Positions 36,251-47,300 are shown, numbered from the stretch's first letter. The stretch is DNA of 64,000 nt from Talinum fruticosum (GCA_021018815.1 JAITYX010000034.1:1116001-1180000), one strand, 5' to 3'. A program made the numbers and translations. The notes: generated by a model from the letters alone, not told the origin.

Positions 36251-38470
36251 AAGGAGCTTCTTTGAGGGGATTGGCGTTTCCTATGTTAAGGAAAACGGCT
36301 ATGTCAAGGGCATTAACGTGAGGAGTCTCTCAATTGAAGGTGTCACACACGATACCGTGATTTAGATCGCCAGGGGAAAGGTAAGGCCGAACTAGAAATT
36401 GTATCCTTGCATCGACTTTCTTGATACGGTGAAGGCATTCTTGGTGCCTTTAAACTAACACTATATGCATTGTGGAGAAGGGACAACCTTATGTTGTTCG
36501 GAGATTGATGAGCAAAAGATGCTCTCCTCTTCAATTCTCAAGAGGAATCAAGAAAAAGGAGTCGACCTTCCTTGCCACCATCAAGATGGAAGATATCCAA
36601 GCACCCAAAGCCGTCCAAGAGGTGCCGATAGAATTACCGAAAAGACTTCCTCCAAATGGGAAGTCAATGATGCTATTGAGCTAGAATCGGGGTTTCTCCC
36701 TACCGAATGGCACTAGCTGGAGGAGCTAAGGAGACAATTAAAGGAGGAGCTAAGTAGATAATTGAAGGAGCTGATGGATACATCCGTCCCTCGTCACCTT
36801 ACAATGTGGCGGTTCTTTTTCAAAAGAAGCATGATGGGTCACTCTTAGTTTAAAAAGCTCTAAGCGCACATAAGCGCAAAGGGTCTTTGCCGGGTACGGG
36901 GTTTGAGGCGAAGGCGTAGGCTTTTTGGACGAGGCGCACTCACTAAAAATGCTTGAAAATCATTATCTAAGCAATATTTTTGATCAAATATGCTAGATGA
37001 TGACATCAAATAGGTAATTAAATATCATTATAACTACGAAAAATACCACAAACGAGTCTTAAATTGTGATAACACAATGAATTCATAACGATTTTCACCG
37101 AAAAAGCAAGCAGAAAAAAGAGGGAAAAAAATTGCACTTACTCATAGTATGTTAAGACAGAGACAAAGAAAGAGGAAGGGGAGGGGCAAACAGGAAAATA
37201 GGAAAAAATCGGAAAAGAGCTCCACGACTCCTACGAGTTGCGCGAGGCGCAACTACGCGCTGGCCGAGGAGCCTTAGAGGGCTTTTTGGAGGGATTGGGG
37301 TTGACCCTTGCAAGGCTTAAGGGGCGGGCTTCGAGTTTTGTGAGCCCGACGTGCTTTTTTAAACTAAGGGGTCACTTGATCTGTTCATTGACTACCGGGT
37401 GCTTAACAAAGTTACCATCAAGAGCAAGTATCCAATTCCTCGCATCGATGACCAAATCGATGATCTCTTTGATCAATCGGTAGATGCGAGGTATTTCACA
37501 AAGCTGGACTTGAGGAGTGCGTACTATCGAGTCCAGTATAGACAAAGAAGACGAGTCAAAGACTCTTGAGTTCCTTTCATGCCCTTTGGTCTCACAAATG
37601 CACCGGCCACGTTTTGCATACTTAAGAACAAGGTACTTTTCTTATCTTGATCGCTTTGTAGTAGTCTACTTAGATGGCATTGTTATCTATAGTAAGACTC
37701 TTGAGGAGCATGTGAGACACTTGTAAGAGGTATTCTCAACTTTGAGGGACAATAAGCTTTATGTTTGAAGGAAAAATTTAGAAGGAAACGTGCTCCTTTG
37801 CCCAAGAAGAAGTGTCGTTCTTGGATCACATCGTCGGCAAGGGAAGAATCCGAATGGATCCATCAAAAGTAAAGGTCAACATGACCGGAGCCACCAACCA
37901 AAGTCACCAAATTAAGATCATTTCTTAGCTTGGTGAACTATTACCGTCGGTTCATCAAGAGTTATTCCAGAGTTATTCCGCTATCGTCGCACCTATCATC
38001 CACCCGTTGAAGAAGGGAAGAGGATGGAGACCGGAGTGTCAACAAGCTTTCGACACCTTAAAAAGGGTTATCACCGAGGAACCTTTGCTAGTTCTCCCGA
38101 CCTCGACAAGGCGTGTGAGCTCCACACCAACTCCTCCGACTTCGCTATTGGTGGAGTCTTAATCCATCCTATCGCCTTTGAAAGTCGGAAGCTCAATGAC
38201 ACTAAAAGGAGGTACGCGGTACATGAAAAGGAAATGATGACGGTGGTACATTGTCTTCGAACCTAGAGATATTACTTGCTATGGAGCAAGTTCGTCATCA
38301 AGACCGACAATGTAGCCACAAGCTACTTCAAGACATAAGAAACTTACTCCCAAGCAAGCTAGGTGGCAGGATTTCTTGGCCAAATTTCACTACAAAATAG
38401 AATATAAGTCGAGCAAGGCTAACCTAGTAGCCGACGCCCTGCTAGAGGAAATCTTGAAGAACTTCCATGC
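36250..38470 (+). pseudogene. Gypsy 2 RT and RNase H remnant, split by a MITE
   Basis: Left of the MITE, frames near 36490-36700 match the protease-RT connector (KESTFLATIKMEDIQ, ELPKRLPPNGK, AIELESGFLPTE). Right of it, [20 protein letters not shown] and [15 protein letters not shown] (37377-37540) are RT, with MPFGLTNAPATF near 37580. The YLDGIVIYS segment near 37668 stands where YFDDILVYS is expected, so the catalytic second Asp is Gly. RNase H follows at 38024-38266 (LHTNSSDFAIGGVL, FESRKLNDTKRRYAVHEKEM). It ends near LVADALLEE at about 38450. Confidence 0.85.
36844..37368. mobile_element. 525-bp non-autonomous hAT MITE
   Basis: The terminal inverted repeats are CTTAGTTTAAAAAGC on the left and GCTTTTTTAAACTAAG on the right (one extra T). 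They are flanked by a perfect 8-bp duplication, GGGTCACT (36836-36843 and 37369-37376), the size made by hAT transposases. Removing the element restores the gypsy RT frame at KKHDGSL. Its right terminus and subterminal blocks match the transposase-bearing element at 2992-6838, so it is probably a deletion derivative of that family. Confidence 0.9.
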
Positions 38471-39236
38471 AAAATATGGAGGTCAGATTCCTCAATGTTG
38501 ATTAAACAAGCAACCCCTTGTAGCGCCATAGCGTGTTTGCACAAGCTGAAAATAAGCTAAGAGCCCAGCTTGGTCTTGCTTTGGACAGTCCTCTCCGTTG
38601 GATATGTTGCTCCTAAGGGTGATTTCTCTATCAGGAACTTTGAGAAATAATCTGACATTATATTATGGAGAAATGTACCAATTGATTACGTAGAGGTATC
38701 CTCTAATTCAGTAACTTGTCAAACCTCAACATTACAGAGGTCAGTCCTGCTTTATTGAGAGAATCATGGGATCTGTCTAATCGACGAGTGATTTTGTTCT
38801 TCAGCCTTCAGGTACCTAATATAGTAGTATTGAGTTTCCAAAATTGTGTGCAGTAAAGTAGACAGATCTAATGTTCACTTTTCAAAAGTTAGGGACTTCG
38901 AAATAGTTTTGATATAAAAATGTTTAGTCCGTGCAATTGATTTGGTAAATTGTACTAGTATTTCCCTTAGTACTTTGAGAAATGAGAGGTTCTAAACGAT
39001 TTTAATTTGAAAACATGAGTCTATAAAATGACTATATGAAATCTAACAGTAAAATGGCTTCATTAGCACTCTAGTGTGTGTGTGTGACTCAGTTGTTCAT
39101 CTTTTTCGTCTAAAGCATTTGTTACTTTCTTTCTGGTGAAGTTTTGATGCGGACTTCATGTCCAGAATGTGCAAACCTGTAACCATGAAATTATGATTGT
39201 GTATTTGATGATAATGTCAAAGCTGGACATCTGCAG

Positions 39237-39410
39237 GAATGGTGGACTTACGTATGCATGGGACCATCTGACCCTCACCCTAACTGGCATCTAGGCATGC
39301 GAGGCACTCAACATCGTGCAGTGATGTGGCGCATATGGAAGGAAGGTGGTACTGGTTTTCTTTATTGGGGTGCCAATTGTTATGAGAAAGCCTCAGTTCC
39401 TAGTGCAGAG
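39237..39410 (+). CDS. GH123-like gene, twelfth recognised exon
   Basis: It has 58 whole codons in phase 0, with acceptor ATCTGCAG and donor GTAGAA. It reads EWWTYVCMGPSDPHPNWHLG, then MRGTQHRAVMWRIWKEGG, then GFLYWGANCYEKASVPSAE. This is the best conserved part of the barrel domain, rich in Trp typical of sugar-binding clefts. Confidence 0.95.
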
Positions 39411-39620
39411 GTAGAATGGCCTACATATATTCATTAATGTACTTAACAATTCTCAGGTTGTCCTATTTATTAGTGAATATGGGATTCAAATTGATTGCCC
39501 CTACAAGGTGGCCTTTTTGAGAGGGCCTGTTTCTGCTTGAACATATATCATAATTCTTTTGGCTGAAAAAATAAAACACAGACTTGTCCCACTTACTGAT
39601 TTTATACCTTAATTAAGCAG

Positions 39621-39743
39621 ATACGATTTCGGCGTGGCCTCCCTCCTGGAGATGGCGTTCTGTATTACCCTGGCGAAGTATTCTCAGCATCACGAGAGCC
39701 TGTTGCTTCCTTGAGGCTAGAGCGCCTTTTAAGTGGTTTGCAG
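39621..39743 (+). CDS. GH123-like gene, thirteenth recognised exon
   Basis: It has 41 whole codons in phase 0 from IRFRRGLPPGDGVLYYPGEV to RLERLLSGLQ. The acceptor is AAGCAG and the donor GTAAAT. GDGVLYYPG is characteristic of the former DUF4091 domain. Confidence 0.95.
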
Positions 39744-39918
39744 GTAAATCTTTTTAAGAAGAATTTGTATTTGGAGTGGCTTTTAGATAAATTTTAAAAA
39801 CTTATTTGAATACAGAGCAGCTGCCTTTGGGTAAAATGCCAAAACGTCCATTATGCCATTTTTAGTAATTTATTTGATATTTATGCTATTTGGTGCTGAC
39901 AGTTAGACTATGTTCCAG

Positions 39919-40083
39919 GATATTGAGTACTTGAGGCTTTATGCTTCAAGATTTGGAAGGGATGAGAGCATCTCTTTGTTGGAAAGAACTGGAGTCTACC
40001 AAGGTCCTGAGCGTTACACAGTTGAGCATCTTCCCGTTGATGTGATGCGTGGCGAGATCTACAACAAGTGCAGATCTTCTTAA
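39919..40083 (+). CDS. GH123-like gene, last exon
   Basis: The acceptor is TTCCAG. It reads DIEYLRLYASRFGRDESISL, then LERTGVYQGPERYTVEHLP, and ends EIYNKCRSS with TAA at 40081-40083. The C-terminal helix region is complete and open. Confidence 0.95.
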   Translation, partial: DIEYLRLYASRFGRDESISLLERTGVYQGPERYTVEHLPVDVMRGEIYNKCRSS

Positions 40084-40297
40084 CTTACTGCTTGGTTTTT
40101 GCGAGCTCCATATTTAATGTTACATCTGTGCATTCTATATTGCCCACTTTTGTAGTTAGTTTTATACACAGCAAGCGCCAACGATTGAGCTGGTTAGATG
40201 TTTGACATTACCAGTTGCCCAAGTCCCCTTTCTCCTCCAATCTCTTGTTATTACCTTATTAGTTTCGCTAGATCATAGTACTAAGTTATGATTTTGT

Positions 40298-40303
40298 AAT
40301 AAA
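40298..40303 (+). promoter_or_regulatory. Candidate polyadenylation signal of the GH123-like gene
   Basis: AATAAA lies 215 bases after the stop codon, in an AT-rich 3' flank. No other canonical hexamer was noticed between it and the stop. Confidence 0.45.
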
Positions 40304-40326
40304 TATTCCTTTTAAAGTTGGTTGAG

Positions 40327-40463
40327 CAGGTAAATTTATTGATGTGGAATGGTTAGAATGTTGGGTGATTTTTATTTTGGATTATTAAAGGTGGGCAATA
40401 TAAGGTCCAATAGAAAGCAGGTAAATTTATTGATGCAGTTTAATATAGGGTCCAATAGAAAGC
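40327..40463 (+). repeat. Interleaved short direct repeats in the 3' flank
   Basis: CAGGTAAATTTATTGATG occurs at 40327-40344 and 40418-40435. GGTCCAATAGAAAGC occurs at about 40404-40418 and 40449-40463. The arrangement suggests local slippage duplications. Confidence 0.8.
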
Positions 40464-40559
40464 CTTATTTAATGTAGAAGTGGTATGTATAGTCAACTCT
40501 CATCCTCAGATAGTATATCAATTTGGACTTGGGTTTGCGTGAATGTACTTTTTGCATTA

Positions 40560-40740
40560 CATTGCTGTTCTGCCCATTTTTCCGCGTGCAACAGTAGAAC
40601 TCATTACACATTAGGCAGTTCTTATATGGTAAAACTTTGTGCACGCTTCAGCTCAAAACAACAAAACGCGCGTCGCGGATGCGAACTCTTGATCTCTCTG
40701 GTAGCATACTAGCACTCTTACCAACTTTCTAATTTATTTT
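40560..40740 (-). repeat. Possible SINE remnant with a tRNA-like head
   Basis: On the minus strand, AGTTGGTAAGAGTGCTAG and, about 30 bases later, GAGTTCGCATCC resemble the A and B boxes of a tRNA-derived Pol III promoter. The rest does not fold as a full tRNA. No target duplication was found. Confidence 0.4.
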
Positions 40741-41364
40741 GTAACAAAATAATAATATACCATATCTGAATAGGAAATAAAATCTAGATACATGGATATT
40801 TTTGGCAATACTTTTTAGTTTTTACTTTTTTTCAAACATAAAAAGAAATTTTACTCTGATTTAAATTATAATATTTATTAAAAATTAGTGTAGTGTCTAA
40901 TAAAAATATACTAATGTTCACTTAATTTTATTTAATATTCATAAAAATATATTAAATGCTAAACACTAAACACTTATATATTATACACTAATAACTAATT
41001 TATTATACACAAAACATCGTTATAATATGCAATAGAAAATTAAAACTAACAACATCCTTTTTCATATAAACCTTAATACTAAATGTTGATATATCATATT
41101 CATTAAATAACATTCTAATGTACACTAAAAGACTAAAACTAATAAATTGACAATGTTCTTGATATAAAACTCAACACTAAACAATGTTTTATCATAACAC
41201 TAAATAATATTGTAACATACACTAAAAACTAAAGTTGATTTGGTTCTTAAGATAAATTTCAACATTAAACATTAATCTATCATACATTAAACAACATTCT
41301 AATGTAAACAAAATTTTAAAATTAAAATTACAAATTTAAAGCTCAAAATTAAACTTTATTCTAT
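40740..41364. repeat. AT-rich tandem array, left part
   Basis: The stretch is built of degenerate units around ACACTAAA, ATCATACACTAAA and AATGTACACTAAAAACT. The same units continue at 53819, to the right of the copia element. The array runs directly into the copia left LTR at 41365. Confidence 0.75.
41360..41364. repeat. Target-site duplication of the copia element
   Basis: TCTAT at 41360-41364 and TCTAC at 53814-53818 flank the two LTRs (one mismatch). Joining the flanks recreates the array motif CTTTATTCTATCATACACT, seen intact elsewhere in the array. Confidence 0.8.
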
Positions 41365-42889
41365 CGAAGACTCGGACTTTGCGGATATATCATGTCGAGT
41401 ACCATCAAGGAATCGAGTACGGACTTCATCTCTTGTAAGTTTTGATTACAAGTCATTCTAAGTGTTTTAGAAACTTTTCCGAGTGATTTAGAATCTTTTC
41501 CGAGTGTTACGTAAACTATTGCATATGTTTTCACTTGATTCTAACGGACTCGTAAAGCATACTCTTGCTTATCATTTCACACACGCTTCGAGTCACTCGG
41601 ACAACTCTCGAACATATCGCATGTTCAAACTTTTGCTCTAACGTGCATAAACTCGAGTCCGACTTTGTAATCTAAGTTTAATTGAATTACAATGTTAATT
41701 CATCCTTCCAAGTCAACATGTTTCGTTTGAATTGTGCTTGTCTAGATCAAGTTCCATTACTTTGATATTCTCTATCGGACTTGTTTTACTTCTAGACTAA
41801 CTCGGATAGAATTTGAGTATAATGGATATTAGACTTAGAAAATTCCACTCTTCAGGACTCGGATAATTATGCACTTAATTATCTTAATTAAAATTATTAT
41901 CCGTGTCTAATCTTGGACCAAAGTATTTTATTATACTTTGAGAACCAAATTGATTTACTTTTGTAGGTTATTCAAACGAGGTTATCCTACTTTTGATTAC
42001 AAAAGTAACCAACTTTAAGATGTCAAATCACCGGAAGACAAGGCTTTTTCTACTTTTGACCAAGGCCCGGACAATCGTGTCGGGGTTGTCTATTTCCGAA
42101 ATTGGAAATCTTTAATGCTAAGCACAACGGTGGTTTCCACCCTACTTTTCGAGACACCACTAGTGGATGGGACATCCAAAGGAGTCAACAGTCGTTGCCC
42201 AACGTCCACACCTCAACGGATATTTTCCGAGTCACTCGGAAAAACCATTGCAATGGTCACAAAGGACTTCTAATCGGAAGATAGTCACAAAGGCTAAGAT
42301 GTCCGGTCATCTATAAATAGAAGCCACTTCACAAGACGAGAAGATTGTTGAACCTATTGTTGAAATTATCTCTCTCTATATAATTCTCATTCAATTTTCT
42401 ACTTATAACTCCAACTCTATACTTAACATCTTTATGAGTTGTAAGGTCTTGTAATCAGTCACAAACACTTATTCTTACTTTCCGAGTAAGGTCCCTTGAC
42501 CGAGCTGTAAGGGTTAATTCAGCTCATTTGTCCCTAAATGTAAAGGTTACCTCAATTAGGAAGTACTAGATTAGATAAGGGAACTTCGAGTTTAGGAAAA
42601 TCTTGTAAGGAATTGTCTAAGGGAGTAATTCTGGTTGAGTCTTTCTACTCGAATTTTGTGGATTCAAAATAGTGGATTTGATTTGGTGCTTGAATTAGCA
42701 CCGACCGTGGTTTTCTGTCTTAGGAGGGTTTCCACGTATTTTTGAGTTAACACTTTTCCGAGTCCAATCTTGACTCGGATCGTTTCAAAGTCAGCTTTAG
42801 AATTTAATCTTCTGTCTTTGTTCAAATTTCCTCATCACCCTATTCACCTCCCTCTAGGGTGACTAAGTATCTCCAAGAGCAAACCCGCA
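41365..42889 (+). repeat. 5' LTR of the copia element (1525 bp)
   Basis: It starts CGAAGACTCGG, where the other copies have TGAAGACTCGG, so the terminal T is mutated. It ends AAACCCGCA just before the primer-binding site. It pairs with 52286-53813 along its whole length. It includes a 21-base palindrome at 42223-42243 and a TATA-like CTATAAATAGAAG near 42311. Confidence 0.9.
42223..42243. promoter_or_regulatory. Perfect palindrome in the copia LTR
   Basis: The arms TTTTCCGAGT and ACTCGGAAAA are exact reverse complements around a single C. It lies about 90 bases upstream of the TATA-like site, so it could be a protein-binding site in the U3 promoter (inference). The copies in the other two LTRs are partly decayed. 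Confidence 0.55.
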
Positions 42890-42903
42890 ATTGGTATCGA
42901 GCC
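42890..42903 (+). other. Primer-binding site of the copia element
   Basis: ATTGGTATCGAGCC directly follows the LTR and resembles the initiator-methionine tRNA primer site TGGTATCAGAGC. Confidence 0.7.
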
Positions 42904-42949
42904 TAACCTTCCGGAAAGGATTTAACCATCCAAAGGTTTAAAGATAAAA

Positions 42950-44340
42950 TGGCTCGGAACAATGGAGAGTTCGATGAAGGAAGATCCTCCAAGTAGACCA
43001 CCAAAGTTCAAAGAATCTAACTTCGTGCATCGAAAGAAGCTCATGAAATATTTTCTGTTGGATCACGATGAAGATGTCCGGAACATCATACAAGTAGGCG
43101 ACTATATTCCAATGAGGATGGATGAAACAAGATTTGTGCCCAAAGTAAAGTCCGAGTACACTCATCGAAGAAGTAGAGAAATTCGGAAAGAACTTCAAGG
43201 CAATGAACATTCCGATGTGCGCCATCGGCTCGGAAGAATACAATCGAGAGTCGACCGTGACATAGCCAAAGAAGTGTGGGACACTCTTGTCAACACTTAT
43301 GAAGGCACAAGCCAAGCCAAACAACCGAAGATAAGCCAATATCTTCACAAGTATGAGCTGTTCAAGATGGAGCCGGAAGAGAACATCGGCGTTCATTCAC
43401 TTCACCGAGATTACTAACAATCTAGAATCTCGGGGTAGAAAGATTTTCCACGAGGAAATGTGAAGAAAGATACTCGAAGTCTACCCAAGAGAAGATGGGG
43501 TCCCAAGGTGACAACCATCGAAGAGGCTCGGAACTCTGTCCTTATTGAAGCTGGACGAACTCATTGGGAAGCTACTCACCCATGAGATCCACCTGGAAGA
43601 TGAGGATGCAGAGGTCGAGTACTAAAAAGAACATCGCACCGAAAGCCTCGGAAAACAGAGAAGCAAATCCGAGTTCCTTTGACTCGGAAGAGGATCCCAT
43701 GGCACTTATCGCCTGAGGCTTCAAAAAATGATGAAGCAAAAGAGATGGGATAAGAAGCTAAGAGAAGAGTTCTATAAGAAAGACAAGAAGGAGAGAAAAG
43801 GTAAATATTCTTCCCTTCAAAGTTATCTTTAACTAAGAACTCCAATTGTTTTGAATGTGGCAGCAAGGAACACATAGTCAAAGACTATCCCGGGAGAAAG
43901 AGGGATAGAAAGAAAAAAAAGGCTATGACGACCACTTGGAATGATGAAGACTCATCGGAAGATGATTAGGACTCGGATGATTCAAAGTGTCCGATGGCAC
44001 TCTCGGACTCGAAGCTAAATCGAGTCGGACTCAATCACTCGGACATTGAGGAAACAAATCCTCGGGAGGTAACAGAATACTTCCTCAAGTTTTCCAAAGT
44101 TGATTTAGCTAAATATATTTATACTTTGGAAGAAAAGTCAAATTCCGATTCTTCTCGGTTTAAAGAACAACTTGAGTTTGTTACTTTTGAGAGCATCACT
44201 TTGAAAAATGAATTAGAAAAACCGAGACTTACTCTAAGAGAACTCAAGACTAGTGCTCAATCCAATGAGACCGAGTCCGAGTTACTCGAAGAGAAAATGA
44301 GCATCCGAAGCAAGAGCTCAATGAGTCTCAAGAGCTAGTT
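42950..44340 (+). pseudogene. Copia gag remnant
   Basis: It opens at 42962 (MESSMKEDPPSRPPKFKESN) and keeps a 151-codon frame with the typical VWDTLVNTYEGTSQ and KISQYLHKYELFKM blocks of copia gag. Frameshifts follow at about 43417 and 43560. The zinc knuckle near 43850-43892 reads CFECGSKEHIVKDY, so the fourth ligand, Cys, has become Tyr. A Glu/Ser-rich, coiled-coil-like segment (43994-44338) follows. Sirevirus gags are longer than those of other copia elements, which fits this length. Confidence 0.85.
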
Positions 44341-44749
44341 TTAAAATTTACTCAAGGTCAGAAAAACCTTGACATGCTCTTAGGGTCTCAATGTGTCTCC
44401 TTTAGAAAAGAAGGACTTAGATTTAACAAAGAGGAGGAATCTAATTCCTACTCGGAGCTTTTCAAAAGGATTCCGAAGCCGTGAAGTTCCGGAAAGGTAA
44501 GCACGGTCCCATTCATAAGAATGAAAGGAGGACTGAGCCTGGACCAGTTTACAGGAGAAAGCCTTCTCCTCCTATTTATAAAAGAAAAGAGTTTCAAAAG
44601 AAAGAGACACGGACTTAGTTTTCTAAAAGAAAGACTCGGAATCGAGCCAAACCCAAAGTTATTCAAATCGGGTTCCCAAGAGTCTTCTTCCTCAGGAAAG
44701 ACCATAGTAAAGGGAGTTACTTGGGTTCGTTAGAGGAAATGAGAAAGGT

Positions 44750-45180
44750 TAGTTTGTTTCGACTTGCAGGTGGCTCGAAAAAGAACAAAAGGGCATTGGT
44801 ACTGGACGAGTGGATGCTCACGTCACATGTCGGGAAATCTATGACTCTTTTCCGAGTTAGAAGATTACAAGGGAGGAAAAGTCACATTTAGAGATGACAG
44901 CAAAGGCAAGATAATTGGGATAAGCAAGATTGGAAAAGGAAACAATCTGGTGAGCCTAGTATACCTTGTCAAGGGATTAAAGTATAATCTACTCAGCATC
45001 TCTCAATCTGTGTGACAAAGGTCAAGAGGTAAGATTCACTTAGACCAACTGTTATATTTCTGATAATACTACCAAGGAAACCAAGCTCTCGGGTAAGAGA
45101 TCGGGTAACACCTACATTATTCCTCTTTCGACCCAAGTCGAATTTATCTTGCTTAAAAGCATCTCTACATGATGATTCAT
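44750..45180 (+). pseudogene. Copia protease remnant with altered active site
   Basis: The frame from 44797 reads WYWTSGCSRHM, where copia proteases have a W-Y-L-D-S-G-type active site. A one-base loss and a one-base gain around 44803-44808 have removed the catalytic Asp. The downstream blocks GKIIGISKIGKGNN and GLKYNLLSISQ (44905-45005) are recognisable but shifted in frame. Confidence 0.75.
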
Positions 45181-45182
45181 GG

Positions 45183-46070
45183 ACATGGCATTATAGATTA
45201 GGTCATATTAGCATGCATACCATTAAGAAGCTTGCTTCTCAAGGTTTAGTTAGAGGATTGCGTAATCGTGCAATTAAGAAAGATAAAATCGTGAAGCATG
45301 CACAAAAGGGAAACGAGTCGGATCATCTTTCAAATATCTCGAAACCTGTTTCCACATCCAAAGTGCTTGAAATGTTACATATGGATTTATGTGGTGAAAT
45401 CCCTGTCAAGAATCTTGGAGGTAAATCATATGTGCTTGTGATTGTTGATGACTACTCATGATTTACTTGGGTTTGTTTTCTTAAGCATAAAAATGAAGCT
45501 TTCAAAAAGTTCAGCAAGCTCTGGAGGAAAATCCAAGTTGAGACTTAGACTCGGATCCAGAGAATTCGAACCGACCATGGAAGAGAGTTCGACTACTCAG
45601 GATTTGTAGAGTTTTGTGATAAGAATGACATCTCCCACAATTTCTCAGCACCAAGAACTCCTCAACAAAATGGAGTAGTGGAGAGAAAGAACCGGACTCT
45701 TGAAGAAATAGGAAGGACAATGATGATTGAACATGATCTACCCTACTATTTCTAGGCTGAGGTAGTCAACACAACAAACTACACATTGAACAGATGCCTC
45801 ATCGGTCCCATCCTAAAGAAAACTCCATACGAGCTCTACAAAGGGAAGAAACCCAACATTTCATACTTCAAACCCTTTGGGTGTAAGTGTTTTGTTCATA
45901 ATAATGGTAAGGATCACCTAACCAAGTTTGATGCTTGGTCGAGTTGAAGGTATTTTTCTTGGTTATTCATCTCATAGCAAAGCATATCGTATTTTCAATA
46001 AAAGAACTAACAAAGTGGAAGAAAGCATCCACGTTGTATTTGATGAGATTGAACAGGAAAAATCGTGTGA
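45183..46070 (+). pseudogene. Copia integrase remnant
   Basis: It starts with the GAG-pre-integrase block WHYRLGHISMHTIKKLASQG and a zinc-binding part in which the usual C-x2-C pair is partly lost (KHAQKGN). The catalytic core shows the first Asp (LHMDLCGE near 45378), the second Asp (RTDHGREF near 45567) and the Glu (NGVVERKNRTL near 45672), so all three catalytic positions survive. In-frame stops near 45460, 45547 and 45754 and a frameshift near 45945 prevent a product. The integrase C-terminal part includes GIFLGYSSHSKAYRIFNKRT, split by a frame change. Confidence 0.85.
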
Positions 46071-46439
46071 GTCAACATTCTCGGACACGAAGCTCAGCGA
46101 GACATGATGATCTTGATGAAAATGAGCTCATCAAGAATCAAATCAAAGTCACTCGGAGCGAAGTGACTCGGAACAACATGACTCGGAATGAGACAACTCA
46201 AGAGCCAACTTAGAATGCTGAAGGTCAATCGGATGAACAAGATCACTCGGAACGGACTTTTGATGATCAACCAATTCAACCTACGGACCTAGTAAACCGG
46301 AGAACAGGTAGAGTATTCAAATATGCTTCGAGCCACCCACTCGAAAACATTTTGTCCGATATCAACGAGTGGGGTAAGAACTCGTTCCTCTCTAAAAATC
46401 TATGTGCATTCACTGCATTCATTTCATTAACTCGAACCC

Positions 46440-47300
46440 GAAATTCACTGGAGGCCTTAAATGAACCTGAATGGGTAGAGGCCATGCAAGAGGAACTTAA
46501 TCAATTCGAAAGAAACTAAGTCCGGACTCGACCAAACGACCTTCCGACCACCCGAGTCATAGGCACCAAGTGGGTTTTTAAGAACAAACTGGATGAAGGT
46601 GGGTTGGTAGTCAGAAATAAGGGTAGACTTGTGGCTCAAGGTTACAATCAAGAAGAAGGGATTGATTGTGGGGAAACTTTTTCACCTGTTGCTGAATTGA
46701 AGCTATTAGAATCTTATTGACATTTGCATCTAGCATGAATATCAAATTGTATCAAATGGATGTTAAATGTGCATTCCTTAATGGTTTCATTGAAGAGGAA
46801 GTCTATGTTGAGCAACCCCTGGATTTGAAAACTCGGAATTTCCAAATCATGTTTTTAAATTGCAAAAAGCTCTTTATGGTCTTAAACAAGCTCCCCGAGC
46901 TTGGTATGAAAGACTGAGCAATTTCTTGGTTGAAAATGATTTTAGAAGAGGTCAGATTGACAAGACTCTTTTTATAAAAACCAAGGGGAAAGACTTTTTA
47001 TCGCTCGGATCTATGTTGATGACATAATCTTTGGAGCTACTAATGAAATTACGTGTTGAGATTTCTCCGAGTTAATGAGACAGGAATTTCAAATGAGTAT
47101 GATGGGAGAACTCAATTTCTTCCTTGGTCTACAAATTAAGCAAGACAAAGATGGCATCTATGTCCATCAATCAAAGTATACCAAGGAGCTGCTGAAGAAG
47201 TACAAACTTCAAGACTTAAAACATGTAACAACACCTATGAGTAGCAACATAAAAGCTGGACTCGATCGAAAAAGGTAAAGCGAGTAGATCGAAACTCTAT
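46440..47300 (+). pseudogene. Copia reverse transcriptase remnant
   Basis: Motifs in order: EWVEAMQEELNQFERN (near 46468), GTKWVFKNKLDEGG (46561), GRLVAQGYNQEEGID (46623), MDVKCAFLNGFIEEEVYVEQ (46757), then the catalytic box IYVDDIIFGA (about 47010-47037) and MMGELNFFLGLQIKQ (47100). Both catalytic Asp residues remain. Stops and frameshifts at about 46518, 46705, 46855 and 47055 disable it. Confidence 0.85.

Larger units (their letters stand above)
34678..38470 (+). mobile_element. Truncated Ty3/gypsy retrotransposon (gypsy 2) in intron 11
   Basis: A candidate 5' LTR (34678-35065) is followed by a primer-binding site, gag, protease, RT and RNase H remnants on the + strand. The element ends near 38470 after RNase H; integrase and 3' LTR are missing. 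The RT is interrupted by a 525-bp hAT MITE. Confidence 0.85.
33885..39236 (+). other. Intron 11 of the GH123-like gene (5.4 kb) with a gypsy insertion
   Basis: Exon 11 (GE) joins exon 12 (EWWTYVCMG) in phase 0. The intron holds gypsy 2 (34678 to about 38470), a hAT MITE inside it, and two related blocks of older sequence that flank the gypsy. Confidence 0.85.
11412..40083 (+). pseudogene. GH123/DUF4091-type glycoside hydrolase-like gene, 14 exons recognised, probable frameshift
   Basis: Joined exons: 11412-11548, 11729-11839, 11972-12073, 12236-12344, 12455-12655, 17305-17473, 18315-18396, 18480-18572, 19598-19694, 20669-20762, 33818-33884, 39237-39410, 39621-39743 and 39919-40083. They give about 574 codons with matching phases and GT-AG borders. 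The product resembles plant proteins with a GH123-type catalytic domain (formerly DUF4091). Characterised bacterial GH123 enzymes are beta-N-acetylgalactosaminidases using an adjacent Asp-Glu pair; FYLWDE at the end of exon 8 is the candidate pair (inference). The plant substrate is not known to me. The first exon is unrecognised. Exon 8 appears to lack one base, giving a stop at 18523, unless alternative splice sites are used. The other 13 exons are open, so the damage would be recent. Family assignment is from remembered family sequence patterns and was not searched. Confidence 0.85.

Noticed and set aside
38500..38650. Searched as the 3' LTR of gypsy 2
   Set aside because: It shows no match to the candidate 5' LTR at 34678-35065; the element seems truncated.
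40660..40740. tRNA-like A and B boxes on the minus strand
   Set aside because: Acceptor and anticodon stems do not pair, so it is recorded as a possible SINE remnant rather than a tRNA gene.
42938..43396. 152-codon open frame on the minus strand
   Set aside because: It is exactly antisense to the copia gag frame at 42962-43417, which has clear gag motifs.
43576..43881. 101-codon minus-strand open frame
   Set aside because: It is a shadow of the frameshifted gag on the + strand, with no family features.
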